Source of the DNA: Adineta vaga
Lineage: Eukaryota; Rotifera
Length of the DNA: 64,000 nt
Direction: 5' to 3'
NCBI GenBank assembly: GCA_021613535.1
Contig: CP075497.1
Coordinates: 10,230,001 to 10,294,000, forward strand
In this document: piece by piece, positions 11,007 to 24,480 of the stretch
Layout of the letters: each line of letters opens with the position of its first letter
Position numbering within the stretch: position 1 is the stretch's first letter
The notes under the pieces: generated by a model
What the model was told of the DNA's origin: nothing
Seen by the model: only the letters and a program-made list of their open reading frames with translations
The model's database searches: none
Position numbers and translations under genes: made by a program

Positions 11007-12816
11007 ATGACCGAATCACCATTAAGTATACCAGTTTATGAAGGTTCAATGTTGTCACTTCGAAGTACAACTCCATCCATGGTTCGTTCACGTCCAATAA
11101 CAGGCATATCAAAACGGTAAATTAGTTGATTATTTGATGCTGAAGATAAAAATTAAAGTCTTCTTTTTTTTTTCTTGAAGAAAATCTGAACCGGAACCAA
11201 AATGGAAACATGGTGATCTTGAATCGAAATATCGTTGTTTATCATGCAACAATTATTTACGATTTCCTCTGCAATTTGAAACTTGCGGGCATCACGTATG
11301 TTCTAGTTGTTTACCAGATATTATGCGGTACGAACAAAAAACAAAGAAAAAAGGATTTCTTGATGAATGAATATTCTTTCTTATTTCAGCGTTGCTCCAC
11401 GTTGTCCAAGTTGTCAACAATCAATTAATCGAGATAAAATTGTTAATGATAAAGTTTTACAAAAAGATATTCAAAATTTAGAAGTATATTGTAGTTATAA
11501 AGAGAAAGGATGTGATTGGGAAGGTACATTGAAAGATTACATGGTATGAGGAATCTTATAATTGAAAGAGAAAAAAACGATTCTGTTCTTTTAGACTCAT
11601 ATGGACACATGTGGATTTGTTCAAATGGATTGTTTGAATGGATGTGGCGTACGATTTGAAAGACGATTTGCAACTAAACATCAAACGGAAGATTGTCCAA
11701 AACGAACGGTTGTCTGTGAATTTTGTAAGATCATTTTTTGAAATTAATCAGATGGTTTATTGAACTGTGTTTTTTTTCACTCTCTCTTTAATAAGGTAAA
11801 ACAAATATTATCTTCGAAGAAGAAATTCCTCATTACAGTACTTGTCAGGAATTCAAAGTTCCTTGTCCGAATCAATGTTCTAATCAAGAATATTCTCGTG
11901 GTCAAGTACATTAAATTCTTCAAATTTCGTACAAGAATTCTCATTTCTTTCATTTCAGATACAAAATCATTTGGATACTGCATGTCCAAAACAAGAATTA
12001 GCATGTCCATTTGGTGAATGTGGATGTGAATATCGTGGGCAACGAACAGAAATTGGTAAACATATGCACGACTCACCTGGTCTTCATTTAAATCTTGCTG
12101 GAAGATCTATTACAATTCAAAAGAAACTCTTACAAGCATATGAAGAACGTATCAATGAACAGAAGAAATGGATTGAATTATTAGCAAGCAAGGTTAATGC
12201 TTTAGATAAAACTTATGGAGCTCAATATATATGGAAAATTGATCATTATCAAGTGTGTAAATAGTTTAAATCGTTCGAAAAACTAAATCTTTCGTCTTGT
12301 TTAGGAACGATTAGAAGAAGCACGTTCCGGTAAAAAGACAACGTTATTCAGTCCACCATTCTTGACAAGTCGCCATGGATATCGTTTGGCACTTTCAATT
12401 TGTTTAGGTGGTGATGGACGAGGTAAAAAGAAGCAGAAGAAGGAAATCTTCATAGAAAAATAATCGATTTTGATTGAATTCTTTTAGCTAAAGGAAAATA
12501 TGTTTCATTATTTATCTGTGTATGTCGCAGTGAATACGATGCATTATTAGCTTGGCCATTTTCACATCGTGTGACATTTACATTACTTGATCAATGTGAA
12601 GATGTAGATAATCGTCGTCCGATCATCTACAGTGTCAAACCAAATATTTGCAAAGAAAATAAACCATTTTTAGGTCGACCAGTTACCGAACGAAATGCAA
12701 GTTTTGGTGCACAGAAATTTACAGATTTAGAAACCATGTCAACACTTGAATACATTAAAGATGATACAATGTATATCAAAGTTGAAATTGATAATGAAGA
12801 AATGATTATTATATAA
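11007..12816 (+). CDS. TRAF-family RING/zinc-finger/MATH adaptor
   Basis: Eight exons (11007-11116, 11181-11327, 11390-11543, 11595-11724, 11796-11905, 11959-12252, 12305-12422, 12488-12816) give 463 residues in one frame. Order of domains: short N-terminus; C3HC4 RING (CLSCNNYLRF...CGHHVCSSCLP...CPSC); several TRAF-type zinc fingers (for example CSYKEKGCDWEG, TCGFVQMDCLNGCG, CPNQCSN, CPFGECGCEY); a coiled coil (LLQAYEERINEQKKWIELL); and a C-terminal MATH/TRAF-C domain starting at IWKIDHYQ, with GYRLALSICLGGDG and KYVSLFICVCRSEYDALLAWPF. TRAFs trimerise and link receptors to ubiquitin-dependent kinase signalling at the inner face of the membrane. An intact RING suggests E3 activity. The zinc-finger number resembles TRAF3/4/6, but I cannot name the paralogue. 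Confidence 0.92.
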
Positions 12817-13653
12817 AGACAAAAATAAAACAATAAATCGAAATCGTCGCATAAAGGAAAAGTTTATTTTGATTATTTATTCGTAATTATTTTGTGCAAA
12901 TAACTGAAGAATCTTGATGTTGTCTTTTTCAAATACAAATTGAAATAAAAACACTCTTATATGTATATCAAAAATCTTCCTTTTCTCTCTTGAAAACTTG
13001 GAAAAATAGAAAAACACTCTTATTCAATTGACGACAAAGTTGAAAATAATAACAATACGTTTTTGAAATTTTGTTTTGAAATCCAAAGAACGACCTTGCA
13101 CTTTTCAATATAATGCAAAGTCTTTTATACAGTACATTTTTTTCTTATTCGATCAGTTTTAAGAATAATATTTCTGTCGGACATTTTGTTTGTTTTGCCG
13201 ATAAAATTTTATTAGATTTACTTTACTTCTTTGTCATGGAAAAGAAGAAGAAGAAAAGAAAACGATCATTTTGATAGAATAAAATACAACACAAAATTTC
13301 AATGAAATTTATCTCAGAATCATACTTTCCTGATATTCTTATGCTTTTTACTGGAATAAACTTTGTCAAAGTAAATAATTGAAAAACAACCAGTTCCGTT
13401 GTTGTTCTTTCAGTTAGCTGCGAAAATCGTTTATAATTAGTTTGCAATTCTTTGTCAACATTCATTGATTGTAGTAACGAAAGTGTAAAATGAGAAAGCG
13501 AGAAAGAGAAAAAGAGAGGGTTGGTGAGAGGGTGAGAAATCAAAAAATGGCTGTCACATAAGAAGCATACATCGTACATTATAAGACAAACAAAATCTTC
13601 GAGCTATATAGAAGGGTGTATTGCTTTTTCTTTTTCTTTTGATTGATTTTTTA
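12817..13653. other. Intergenic between TRAF and coiled-coil gene
   Basis: The stretch is AT-rich. On the minus strand at about 13465-13360 a short stretch starting MNVDKELQTNYKRF could be an isolated first exon or relic; its start weakly recalls prefoldin subunit 1. I could not extend it, so it is not called a gene. Nothing else is apparent. Confidence 0.35.
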
Positions 13654-16600
13654 ATGCTTGTTTCATCATCGTCAAATAACTATCGAATGTCAACGATACC
13701 ATTATCAAAGACACCCCAATCAATCAGTGTCCGTACTCGAACATTGAAACGATGTGAACCTGCTTGGCCGTCACGAGATTATGTTCGACAAGAGAATTAT
13801 GCTCGACGAAAAGCTCAAGAACTTCAAGGTTGGGCTTGTCCAAGAACAATTCCATATCAAGGTATTGAACCTGTTAATTTACTACCCAAACCTCCAAAAC
13901 CAATCGTTGTAAGTAATAACACTTTCATTTTCTTTTTGCTTGTGAACAGTAATCGATTGTTTTGATAACCTAGAATGAACAATCAACAAATGTTACATCT
14001 GATAAAATAACTTCGAAAACGTCGAGTATTGGAAGTGCATCAAATCGACCAAAATCAAGTCCACCTGTACAAGATGATCATTTAGTTAGTAAATATTTCT
14101 ACGAATTGAATCTATTGTCTCTTTTACATTTATAGATGAGATTACAATATGAAACGACTCTTCGACGTTTACAAACAGCACAACAACAATATATGAGAAA
14201 ATCAAGGTAAGAAGAATCATGAACGTTACATTTATTATCTCTAAGTTGTTATTTGATATACAAAAAGAACACAAACATGATATAATTATTCATTCTAGTG
14301 ATATTTTGAAAAGTGTCAGACTTGGTCGTAGTGCAAAAGATGTTGTTGAAAAAATATCACAGAATGTAAATTATCCTATATTTTCTTCTAGGAAGAAAAC
14401 ATTATTTGTTATTATTGTTCTCTAGGAGAGCAGTCGTGCACAAAGTACGGATTTAAATAAGACAATCAATGCAGCTGATGATGAAAAAGAACAAGATGTT
14501 TTAATTGATCGAATACTCGATGATTTTAAAGATGAAGATGATAATGAGTCAAGGTCAGTTATAACATAAATATATTTACATTGATGGAACTTATTTTCTT
14601 GTCTAGTGTCAGTGGTATTCGAGAAGATATTATGTCACCAAGAACGATGGTCAATACCAATATGATGGGAACAGATTCTTCATCTGGACAAGAATCACAA
14701 AAAGCTCGTTCAATTGAGTAAGAATTTCGTTTGGAATAAAATTCGGTGGAGAAAATTACTATTTTCGTTTAGTTTAACAACATATCCTGTAAAATTATGT
14801 CATTCAGCACCACCATTAAATTATAAAAAGATGAAGGATGTTCTAGAACGTCCATTTACACCATGTTTTACAAGTCTTTCATCAAGATTACGTATTCAAA
14901 ATAGAATGCCATTTCGGTACGTTCAATATCAACATTTTTCTTCTATTTTACATTTGTTACTTGTTTTTAGTGAGGCATTGTATCGTCAATTATGCTTATA
15001 TTATGGTTATTACGAGCTATATGTTCGAATGGACCGAGAAAAAAGATTAGCGGCTGTTGGAATATTGATCAATGGTAAAGACTTCAGTTTCTTTCTATGT
15101 TTATGCATACATAGTTTTTGTACTATTCATATAGGCAAGAGAAATCGAAGCCTTCAAATCGTGCAAATGCTGATTCACCGGATAATAGTCACGAATATCG
15201 AGCAGAATCATCCGTGGAAAATGTTATTTCACTTAGTCCACTTGCAGATATACACAATAAAGTAAAAAAATGTAATCTACTTCGTACAATATATATATTC
15301 TTTTCATAGGATACGAAAACTCCTCATGCAGTTGAAGATCCAAAAATGTTTGTTTTACCTCAAACTAGTATTGGTAAATCTATTCCGAACTGAAAACATT
15401 TATTCGTAGAAATTATTTTCGAATGCTTTTCTTTTCTATTAAAGATAGCCGTGCTGAAACTTACTCTTTCAAGTGATAGTGCTGAACGATATCTATTTCC
15501 AATTGATTCTTTTCAACATGAACGTGATTTAAATGAATCAATATCATCAACAAGTCATCAAGAAGATACAATTCATAGTGACAACATCGATAGCAGTTTT
15601 CCAACACCACATATGCTAATGAGTTCGGCGACATCAGTAATTTTAGCGAGTAACACCAGTCGAACTTCGCTTTCAAGTAACATGACTCAACCACTTATTG
15701 AGCATACCTCAACTAATATACCATCGATCGAAGACAGAGAACAACGTCAATCAGATATGTTAATTAAACGCTTGAATCGACGCCGAATAATCACCATCGA
15801 AGGTTTAAGACAACCTTTTCCTTTACCGGTAAGTCATGTCTTTTGAAGTTTTAGAATGTGACAGAAAAGAAAACGTCGGAATATTTTAGGAAAAAGAAAT
15901 ACGTTTGTTACGTGTTGGTGATTCATCTGATTTAAATCGTATATTTAGTATTGAAAATGCTACAAGTACCAATAGAGAACAAGTTAGAGCACGACAAACT
16001 CGTGAAATAAAACGTAAACTTGTGTCAAATGAACGACGTCGATCTACGACTAATATGGGGTAAGAAAGTTTAACATTTCTGTTCACAAGAAAACAAAATA
16101 TCATCATTTTTCGTCTTTTAGTCTCTTTCGATCAAAGGAACATGCAGAAAGATTACATACTCTCAGACGAGAATTTGATGAATTTACTGAAGAACAAACA
16201 ACAATTTTAAATAATAAACTTCAACAAATTGATAAGAATCGTCTTTTTTATTATCAAACAAAATTAAATGATATGCAAAAATTAATGCCAACGTGTACTT
16301 TAAGTCAAAAACTACTAAAACAATTACGTTTTGATAAAGATAAACAGAAAAAAAATGCCATCTCTCACAGATATCAATCATGGTAATTATATTAGACATA
16401 ATATTTTTCCTATTCAGTTAATTTTTTTATTTTACTTTTGAATAGGTACGTTGATTTATTAGAAATGGTTGAACCAGAATATCAACACGATCAAATGATA
16501 TCAAATCTTCTGAAAGAATTAAAAGAATATGCTGATGTAAGTTTGACAGATAGATCAGCAATAATTGAATTGATTTATTCGTTCTAGCCAAGTCATACAC

Positions 16601-16827
16601 CGACTGTAATCCGATTTCGAATAATTCTTCGGGATTTAAAACCACACGAAATATGTCATCCAGATATCATGGCAGCGATAGAATTTATACGTGTTCATAT
16701 AGTCAAGATGGGTGTTGATGAATTTAACGCATATTTTCATAAACAATTTCCGCATGTTACAGACTATGTGGCAAGTGATAATAACAATGACGTCGATGAT
16801 AATGATGAAACAACATCTGATGTATGA
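13654..16827 (+). CDS. Uncharacterised multi-exon coiled-coil protein
   Basis: I do not recognise this family. At least ten exons with short introns can be followed. The N-terminal block contains a conserved-looking segment (RCEPAWPSRDYVRQENYARRK...GWACPRTIPYQGIEPVNLLPKPPKP). The middle is Ser/Asp-rich (DFKDEDDNESS). A basic, helical C-terminal part follows (HAERLHTLRREFDEFTEEQ, then LLKQLRFDKDKQKKNAISHR). A final globular-looking domain ends the protein (WYVDLLEMVEPEYQHDQMI...TVIRFRIILRDLKPHEICHP...FHKQFPHVTDY) before an acidic tail. The layout is that of a cytoskeletal, ciliary or centrosomal coiled-coil protein, but this is only inference. In-frame ATGs lie at 13654 and 13687; the first is used here. 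The stop is TGA at 16825-16827. Confidence 0.72.
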
Positions 16828-17422
16828 AAAGATTCTGTATTTATATTCTGATACTTTTTTTCATATTTTTTCCACTGAATAAATATAGCTGTAACAAATC
16901 GTATCTTCGTAGTTGCAGAATCTTATTTCTCGATGAAAGCAATTATGTATGTGTTTAAAAACTTTTATTCATAAATGATTATTAGATAGATGTTAACATA
17001 TACAACTCAATCAGTCATTGACAGATCGAGATAATTTCATGTATTAGTATGCGTTGGGTCTTTTTTTTTGTTAAAGTAAATTTCCTTACGTACGAATCCA
17101 AATCGAAAATGAAACTTTGTATCGAATTATTAAGATTAACAGTTACATGAAGATCGTACATCGTATTGATTGAATGAAAACTCTATACTACAAATCAAAG
17201 GTTATGTTTGAAACAACATATCGACAACTAACGACAACTACGAAAAACTTTCTGAACTTTAAATTACAATTAATGAAGAAGAAAGAACGAAAGAGATTAT
17301 AGATAGATAGAATCGAATCGCTATTGTCACACAAAGGATTATTCAAAAGTCTGATACGTTTGTCATATTTCTAATATTGTATACATTGTTATTCAAATTC
17401 AAAGGCGAACAACATAGTTCAG
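16828..17422. other. Intergenic between coiled-coil gene and TTF2-like gene
   Basis: AT-rich spacer holding the 3' UTR of the upstream gene and the promoter/leader of the TTF2-like gene. A polyadenylation-like AATAAA motif lies near 16879. I see no ORF or repeat of note. Confidence 0.4.
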
Positions 17423-19921
17423 ATGAGTTTATCACAATTAAAATTAGATAAATTTTGGACTCGTCCTGATCCATCAACAAAACCGACTCTCTTTTCAAAT
17501 ACAAATGAAATCAAAGTAATTTCTTTTTGATATATCTATCGAAGAACTTTTAGAGATTTGTTCTGATAAGTAAATTACTTTTAATTTAGACAGCAACAAA
17601 TACAAATGTTAATATTCCTTCTGTTTCTCAACCAGTTCAACGTTGGCGACCAAATCAACGGCCATTTGTTCTTCCACCTCTCACGAAAAATACCAATACT
17701 ACCACATCAATGAGAACCATTCAAGTAATTGATCCAATTATGACACCATCTGTACCAATTAGTAGTTTAAAACATATGCAATCAGCTCAAAATCTTTTCA
17801 GTATTGGTAAACGTATGCCAGAAGTTGAATTAGCTTTGAAACAATCTATTGCTGATATGGAAAGATGTCCTCGACCAGAACAAGAATTACCACAACCCCT
17901 ATCACTTCGTAATGTAACATTACATGCTTATCAACGACATGCACTTGCTTGGATGCAATGGCGTGAATTCAATTCACCATATGGAGGTAAATAAATCATA
18001 TTAAAATAGTATATTTTTTTGTATTGATATTATTTAGGCATCTTGGCTGATGATATGGGGTCTATATTTTCTTTGATATAAGACATGTATGTCATTTATT
18101 TATCTTAGATTGGGTAAAACTGTAACGACAATTGCGTTTCTTCAACTTCGAATGAATTCTATAAAATCTCAATCTTCCGAAGAAATATTTGATGCTACAA
18201 AATCTAATCCGATTCCAACAACATTAGTTATTTGTCCAGCAACATTGATGAGTCATTGGGAAAATGAAATCAATAAATATAGTCGTATGAGATGTTTTAT
18301 TTATCATGGTTCATCTCGTAAAAAAGATATTCCAACTGGTGGTGCTATTCGTGCTTTTGGACAATATTGTGTTGTTCTTACATCTTATGAATTAGTACGA
18401 GCTGAACATACAGCTGAAGGAGTAAAAGTACAATCAAAACTTAACTTTTGCCTGAAAACGTGATCTTTATTTTAGAATCCATTATTTTCTGTTAAATGGC
18501 AACGAATTGTTCTTGACGAAGCCCATCGAATACGTTCACATAAATCTCAAACGGCTCAAGCATGTTACGCACTTGATGCTGTTTATCGATGGGCATTAAC
18601 TGGCACACCAATTCATAATAAAGCTGATGATTTTTATTCTCTCCTACATTTTCTTCATTATTCACCATTTGATGTTTATTCTACATGGAAATTATTCTCA
18701 TCGAATCAATATAAATCGATTGAACGAATGAAAACAATCGTTCGTTCATTAATTCTTCGTCGTACAAAAACTGATTATGATTTAAATGGAAAACTACTTG
18801 TTCCATTACCATCGAAGCAAATTGAAATTATTTGGTTAAAATTAACCGATGAAGAAATGAAACATTACCAACGAATCAAAGTTGAAATGACTGATGCTTA
18901 CAAATTATTTATTCGAAATCGACGTGAAAAAAAGAAAACAAATACCGTCGTTCTTTTCACATTAATGTAAAAAAGAAAATCAAATTTCTCCATCAAAATA
19001 TCAACATATTCTTTATTTTAGGTTGAAATTACGTCAGGCATGCAATCATTTATCATTAGTAAAAGATTTATCTACAGATGATGTATTTGATGATAAAGAT
19101 GATGTTGCATTAGAATTATCAATGTTTAAATTGGATTTAAATGATACATTCAATGATAAAAATATACAAGCACTTGCAAAAGATACTGAACTTCAATATG
19201 ATATGACATTTATCAGTACAAAATTGCATTGTCTTCTAAAGAAAATTCATATGATCGTTAATGAACAAGGAGAAAAATGTAAGCGAACAAATTTTATCTC
19301 AACTGCTTCAATTTAGTGAATATTTTTCTAATTCGAATGTAATTTTAGGTGTTGTTGTATCATCATGGGTCGGCATGTTGAATATTATTCGATATCATTT
19401 GAAACAAAATCTTATACGATCGCAAACAATTAGTGGTGAAGTTAAAATATCAGATCGACAAACGGTTGTACAAGCATTTAATAGTGATGAAAATAGTTTT
19501 ATGGTAAAATTGAATATGAATTTTTAACAGAAATTGATCTCATTTGTAATTGAAGGTTCTACTCTTATCATTGAAAGCGGGTGGCGAAGGTCTTAATCTT
19601 ATTGGTGGTAATCATCTTTTTCTATGTGAACTTTCCTATAACCCACAAAATGAACAACAAGCATGTGATCGAATTTATCGAAGTAAAAAAACAAATTTTA
19701 TTGATAGTTATTGATTACATTTATGTATATATATATATTCTCTTTGAATAGTTGGTCAACGAAAAGATGTACATATCTATCGATTGATGGCTAAAAATAC
19801 GATTGAAGAACGAATCAGTAGTTTACAAGAAACAAAATTAAAACTAGCTGGTGATGTATTAGCTGGTTGTGTAGATAAATTCAGTTTAAAATTAGAAGAT
19901 ATTGCTTTTCTATGTTCATGA
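17423..19921 (+). CDS. TTF2: SNF2-family ATPase, TTF2/Lodestar-like transcription termination factor
   Basis: Nine exons give roughly 675 residues. After a short N-terminus ([17 protein letters not shown]) comes the full SNF2 helicase core. The Q/I region is [23 protein letters not shown], and motif I is ILADDMGLGKT, split by an intron (18060-18108) between the second Gly and Leu. [17 protein letters not shown] and the DEAH box ([10 protein letters not shown]) follow, with motif III in WALTGTPIH. The HELICc half carries [34 protein letters not shown] and [11 protein letters not shown]. The WREF...GGILADD stretch and [11 protein letters not shown] match TTF2/Lodestar best. That protein is a dsDNA-dependent ATPase that releases RNA polymerase II. 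No GRF-type zinc finger is visible and the N-terminus is shorter than in vertebrate TTF2. Other SNF2 branches (HLTF/SHPRH) are less likely because no RING is inserted. Confidence 0.88.
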
Positions 19922-20214
19922 TGATGAACTTTATTCGATGTCCATAGTGTATTCAACATATTATACGTTCTTATTTTTTTTCTGTGTTATACAAATTTGT
20001 ACATTCATTCATGTTTCTCTTTTTGTTCCTTTAATTCAGATTCTAATGAAAACAAGAACCATAAAATCGATTAACTAATGATTTATACACATTTGATTAT
20101 CTTTATTGTATTACATATACATACACACATACATATATACGAACATAGGATATAAAAAAAGAGAATAAATTTCACATTTTATTTTCAATTGAATATCAAG
20201 CATTGGAAAGAGAT

Positions 20215-23200
20215 TTAAAGAGTTATACCGTTTGGTGAACAATAGGCAAATGGCCACCAAGCGAATGATAATCGATTACAATCATCATCATTTGGTGATG
20301 TCAAACAGTAATAACGTAGGATTACACTCCAAAGAAATAAAACTATTGAACAACTAGTTATGATCGCACACCATTGTAATCTAAATATCAATACAAAGAT
20401 GAATCTTTTCGAGAATCAATTTATAATTTTCTACCTTTTAAGAACACGTTTTACTCGAGTTGGTTGTGTGTTTCTAATTGCCAAAGATCGATGCGATCTT
20501 TGACTTGATTTTTTCTCACTGAGTTTTGAAGTTGTATCTTCTTTTGTTAAAGTTCGATTAAATAATGAATCAAATTCAAGTGTCATCGATGATATATCTT
20601 CATTTAATTCAGGTGTTGGAGAACGACTACTTGTACAATTTGTTGATGAATTCAAACCAGAATCAGTCGTTGTAATTGTTGTCGTTGTACATGGTGAGGA
20701 AAGACGTCGAATATGTTTCGAAGATGATTTCATTTGATTAACTTCAGGACTTGAACGTGATCGATTTAAACATCGACATGGTAATGATGCGGATGCTGTA
20801 TTAAATAATTCATCGTCATCACGAAGTAATTCTAGTAGAGAAGAATAGTTTTTTGATAATTTATAATAGAGAATTTACCTCGAACGGAATGAAACGGACA
20901 AATGCCAGTAGTTAAATTCTATAAAAAAAACAATTCTTTAATAGTTATTAATCGAAGCAAGAAGAGAGAAAACCTTACTGATACAGTTCGTTGTGGATGA
21001 TTCTTTTTGGTTGATAAAAATCCGAAATCAAATTGTTCTTGTTTATCTCTAAAAAATGAGATCTTTAATAAAGATTCAAGAAGATTTTTCAATACTTTAC
21101 TTTGTTTTGGAATTCAATTTTTGTATTTGTTTTGTAAGAAAATGACATTTTAATCGTTGTGCTTTTTCATCTGCTTGTAATTTATTGAATTGTTCTTCAA
21201 GAATCAGAATTTTTTCATCGAATAGTTGTTCTCGACATTTCAATTGCTCGATAGTTTGATGATATTCTTTCAATGTCGAAATAATATTCAATGAAGTTAA
21301 ATTCGATTGATTTGAATGAGAAAATTCATTTAATTCCATTTGAAATTTTTGTTGTTTCTCTAAACAATAAATATGAAATTATCCAAAACACCAACACGAA
21401 TATCTTACCTCGACTCGCGATTAATAATGTTTGTAATTTTCTAAAGCGTCCTTCAAAAACATCTTTATTATCAATAACTTTTTTGATTAAATTTTTTATG
21501 ATTAACAAATGTTTTTCGATTAAATTCGATGTCGTTGTTATGCAATCTCGATCTTGTTCACATTGAATCGTATCCATTAAAATCTTCGAATATTCACTAA
21601 TATTCGTTCCATTTACATGTAATTCATGAAACTATAAACAGAAAAACTTCAAAATACATCAACATTTTAAGTCAATAACAAACCACATCTTTCAGATAGG
21701 TCGAATTAAAACTATCACTTTTCGATAGAAGTATTTGAACTTCCATATCATCGATTGTCTCCATATTGGATGAATCAAGACATTGAGAAACACATTCATT
21801 CGATATATTATCCTAGAAGATAATGATATAAGAAAGAGAAATGATGTTTTCATTGTTTTACCAATGTATTAATTTCTGCAAAGAGTGATTGTCCGTGAGA
21901 TATTGTTACACGACGTGAAACATCAACACGTTCTTCAAGTTCATCACAAAGAAAACTTTCTTCATTACATAGATTTGATAGAGACAAACGTGCTTCAATT
22001 GATTCCGTTTTTGCACTAAAAATATCGATTATAACTTGCGAAAATATCCTTTCTACATACTTTCGTAATTGTTCACGAAGTTCTTCAAGATTCTTTTCTA
22101 AATTTGCATTTTTTCTTATCATAGTCTACAAAAAAAAATATACTCATCAAATCGATTAGTCAAAATCTTATCGTCATATACCTGATTGGTAACATTTAAA
22201 TTATCGATCGTTGTTTGTAACGAATGAATAACTTCATTGTTCTATATAAATTAAAAAAACCCATTAACAATCTATTTCATTTAGATTATCTAAGAATCTA
22301 CTTCTTTCAATTGATTTTGAATCATTTTCAATTGTTCTTCTAATAATTGTCGATCATTCTACAACAAAGATACAAACATAGTTCTTTTTGAATTGAATTT
22401 CTTACTGATTCTTTCTTCCATTCATATTCCATTTCACAAAATTTATTCATATATTGATTTCGTTCTTCTCGAATAGTATGTAGTTGATTTTCCATATCAA
22501 TTAATTGTTCTTGAAGTTCAAACCTTTCTCGTTCACAACATTCATTTTCTTCTTTTAAATTTCGATTGGAAGTTTCTAATTGAGTTTTATAAATATGTAA
22601 ATCAACATTTTCATTCACATAACGTGTACTACGATTCAGATCATCTTCTAATCTAAAGAAAGAAACACATAACTCATCAAAATCGATTTCTTCTTCACAA
22701 ACATACGAAAGTTTTTTCTTTTGTACATCTTCATATTGTATTTGTAAACGATGATGATCATCATCAAGTTTTTTATATTCTTCTTCAAGCATATGTAAAC
22801 ATTCAGTTTGTCGTCGATTGATTTCCATCAGTTCATTAGATTCAATTTTACATCTGAAATGAAATTCTTTCTCTTCAATCTTCTTTTCAAAAGAAACAAT
22901 CAGACCTCTCATGATCAATTGATTTTCTTCGTAGATCAAATGAATTCGATGAGGCATCGTCACTTGTATGTGAATCGATATTTTCTTTGTTTCGTCGTTT
23001 CTTTAATGACGAAGAATTAAGTGACATCGATGGAATTGAGAGTGATACCGGTGTACTTATACTCGATTTTCTAGAAGATTAGTCTTATCAAATTTGAATT
23101 GTTTGAACAAAAAGCAAATATTTACTCAACAAGTTCAGAATAAAGCTTTTCAACAGCATTAAATAATTGATCGAATGTCACTTGTTGATCAGATCCACCA

Positions 23201-23484
23201 AGTTCATTTAACAAAAAAGCAAAATCCAATTGAACAGTTAACTAAATGACAGCGAATATGTAACAATGAAAATCAATTTAAATTCAACATACTAAATCTG
23301 AGTTTTGTTCAGTTACAAAACGAAAATGCCGGATAAGTTCACCGGCATTAACACGTTGATGTTTGTCAAGCACACATGAATTAAAGATATGTTGTAAACT
23401 AATACGTTGTTGAGACGTTTCAGATCGTATGTTAAGTGATTCAGTTGATAAAGCTTTTTGACGATTGATTATAGGCGATGTCAT
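20215..23484 (-). CDS. EF-hand-like/coiled-coil tail-anchored protein, KASH-like candidate
   Basis: This multi-exon gene starts at MTSPIINRQKAL, just after a splice acceptor near 23506. The N-terminus (about residues 25-110) has a helical EF-hand-like fold: SLQHIFNSCVLDKHQRVNAGEL and then VTFDQLFNAVEKLYSEL, without good calcium loops. A basic Ser-rich linker follows, then several hundred residues of coiled coil (for example ENECCERERFELQEQLIDME). A Ser/Thr-rich segment leads to VKRVLKR and a single membrane span (CAIITSCSIVLFLWSVIL). A luminal tail of about 30 residues containing Cys ends ...FAYCSPNGITL. This order is the layout of KASH5/LRMP-type LINC-complex proteins at the outer nuclear envelope. 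The tail lacks the usual PPPX ending. The gene is real; the KASH function is inference. Confidence 0.75.
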
Positions 23485-24480
23485 CACGATCGTCAAGAAT
23501 GAAATTCTGAAAAAGAATAATGAAGAAAATTGACACAGACGAACAAAGACATGAACTCGTTGTTCATAAAATTTTAATATATTTTCATTCGAAAATTTTA
23601 TTCAATAGAAGAGATTAGTATTGATCATGTGAATTTTTCACAAAAAGTTTTATCAACTAATTGAACAAGAAATTATAGATGTCATTAATATCTTAAGAAT
23701 AGAAGAATGGCATTGTTTCTTTAAGTGGTAGATGAAGTGAACGAAATTGAACGATATTTAAACAAAGTGAAATGATTAAGTACATCACATCATGATAAAA
23801 GAAACCTATTTGAAGAACAAAAGGAAAAAAGAAAGGAATGTCTGTGTCTGTGGTTTGGTTATATGTTAGAGCCCCCATGATTCATACTTTTATTGGCAGA
23901 TTTTAGTCCCAGTAATGCACTTTACCTAGACTAAGTTTTTTCATGAAATTCAAGCATAGAAAAATTCGAATTTTAATACGAATTCGAATGATATATTTTC
24001 TATTGTGAGAAAGTTTGTCTAAATATGGTTTTCACCTTGAAAACATTTAGCTGATGCAGCCATCTATAGTTTTCATTATATTAGTAGTTTGCTATGTACA
24101 TACATGCACAATGTGAGAGCTTATATCGAGCGCGCCATCATTTCTAATTCTAACTATTTCTAGTTCATTCAATTCTGTCTGTCATATCGCAGTATCGTTT
24201 TCTAAAAGAATTGATTACGGTGTTTTGTACAATTTATTTCATACACCTTTTCGAAAAGCAAATTGAATACAATAATGTTTTTCATGAGTAAATTATATTG
24301 AACAATACGGAAATCGAAAAAAAGTGACTTATCGAAAATAATCATTTTAGATGAAAAAGAATCAAAAGGAATACTAAAGCCAAACTCAATATCCTCTTCA
24401 AGAAAAAATACGGACGTTTTATAACATTAATGCTGATAGTTATGACGAGAATGATCATGCAAATAATTATATTCAAGAAA

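Noticed and set aside
13360-13465. Prefoldin-1-like first exon on the minus strand
   Set aside because: Only about 28 codons show weak similarity and no downstream exons could be found.
22859-22935. Apparent frameshift in the coiled-coil/KASH-like gene
   Set aside because: A 52-nt GT-AG intron of normal local size joins the two frames, so no break is needed.
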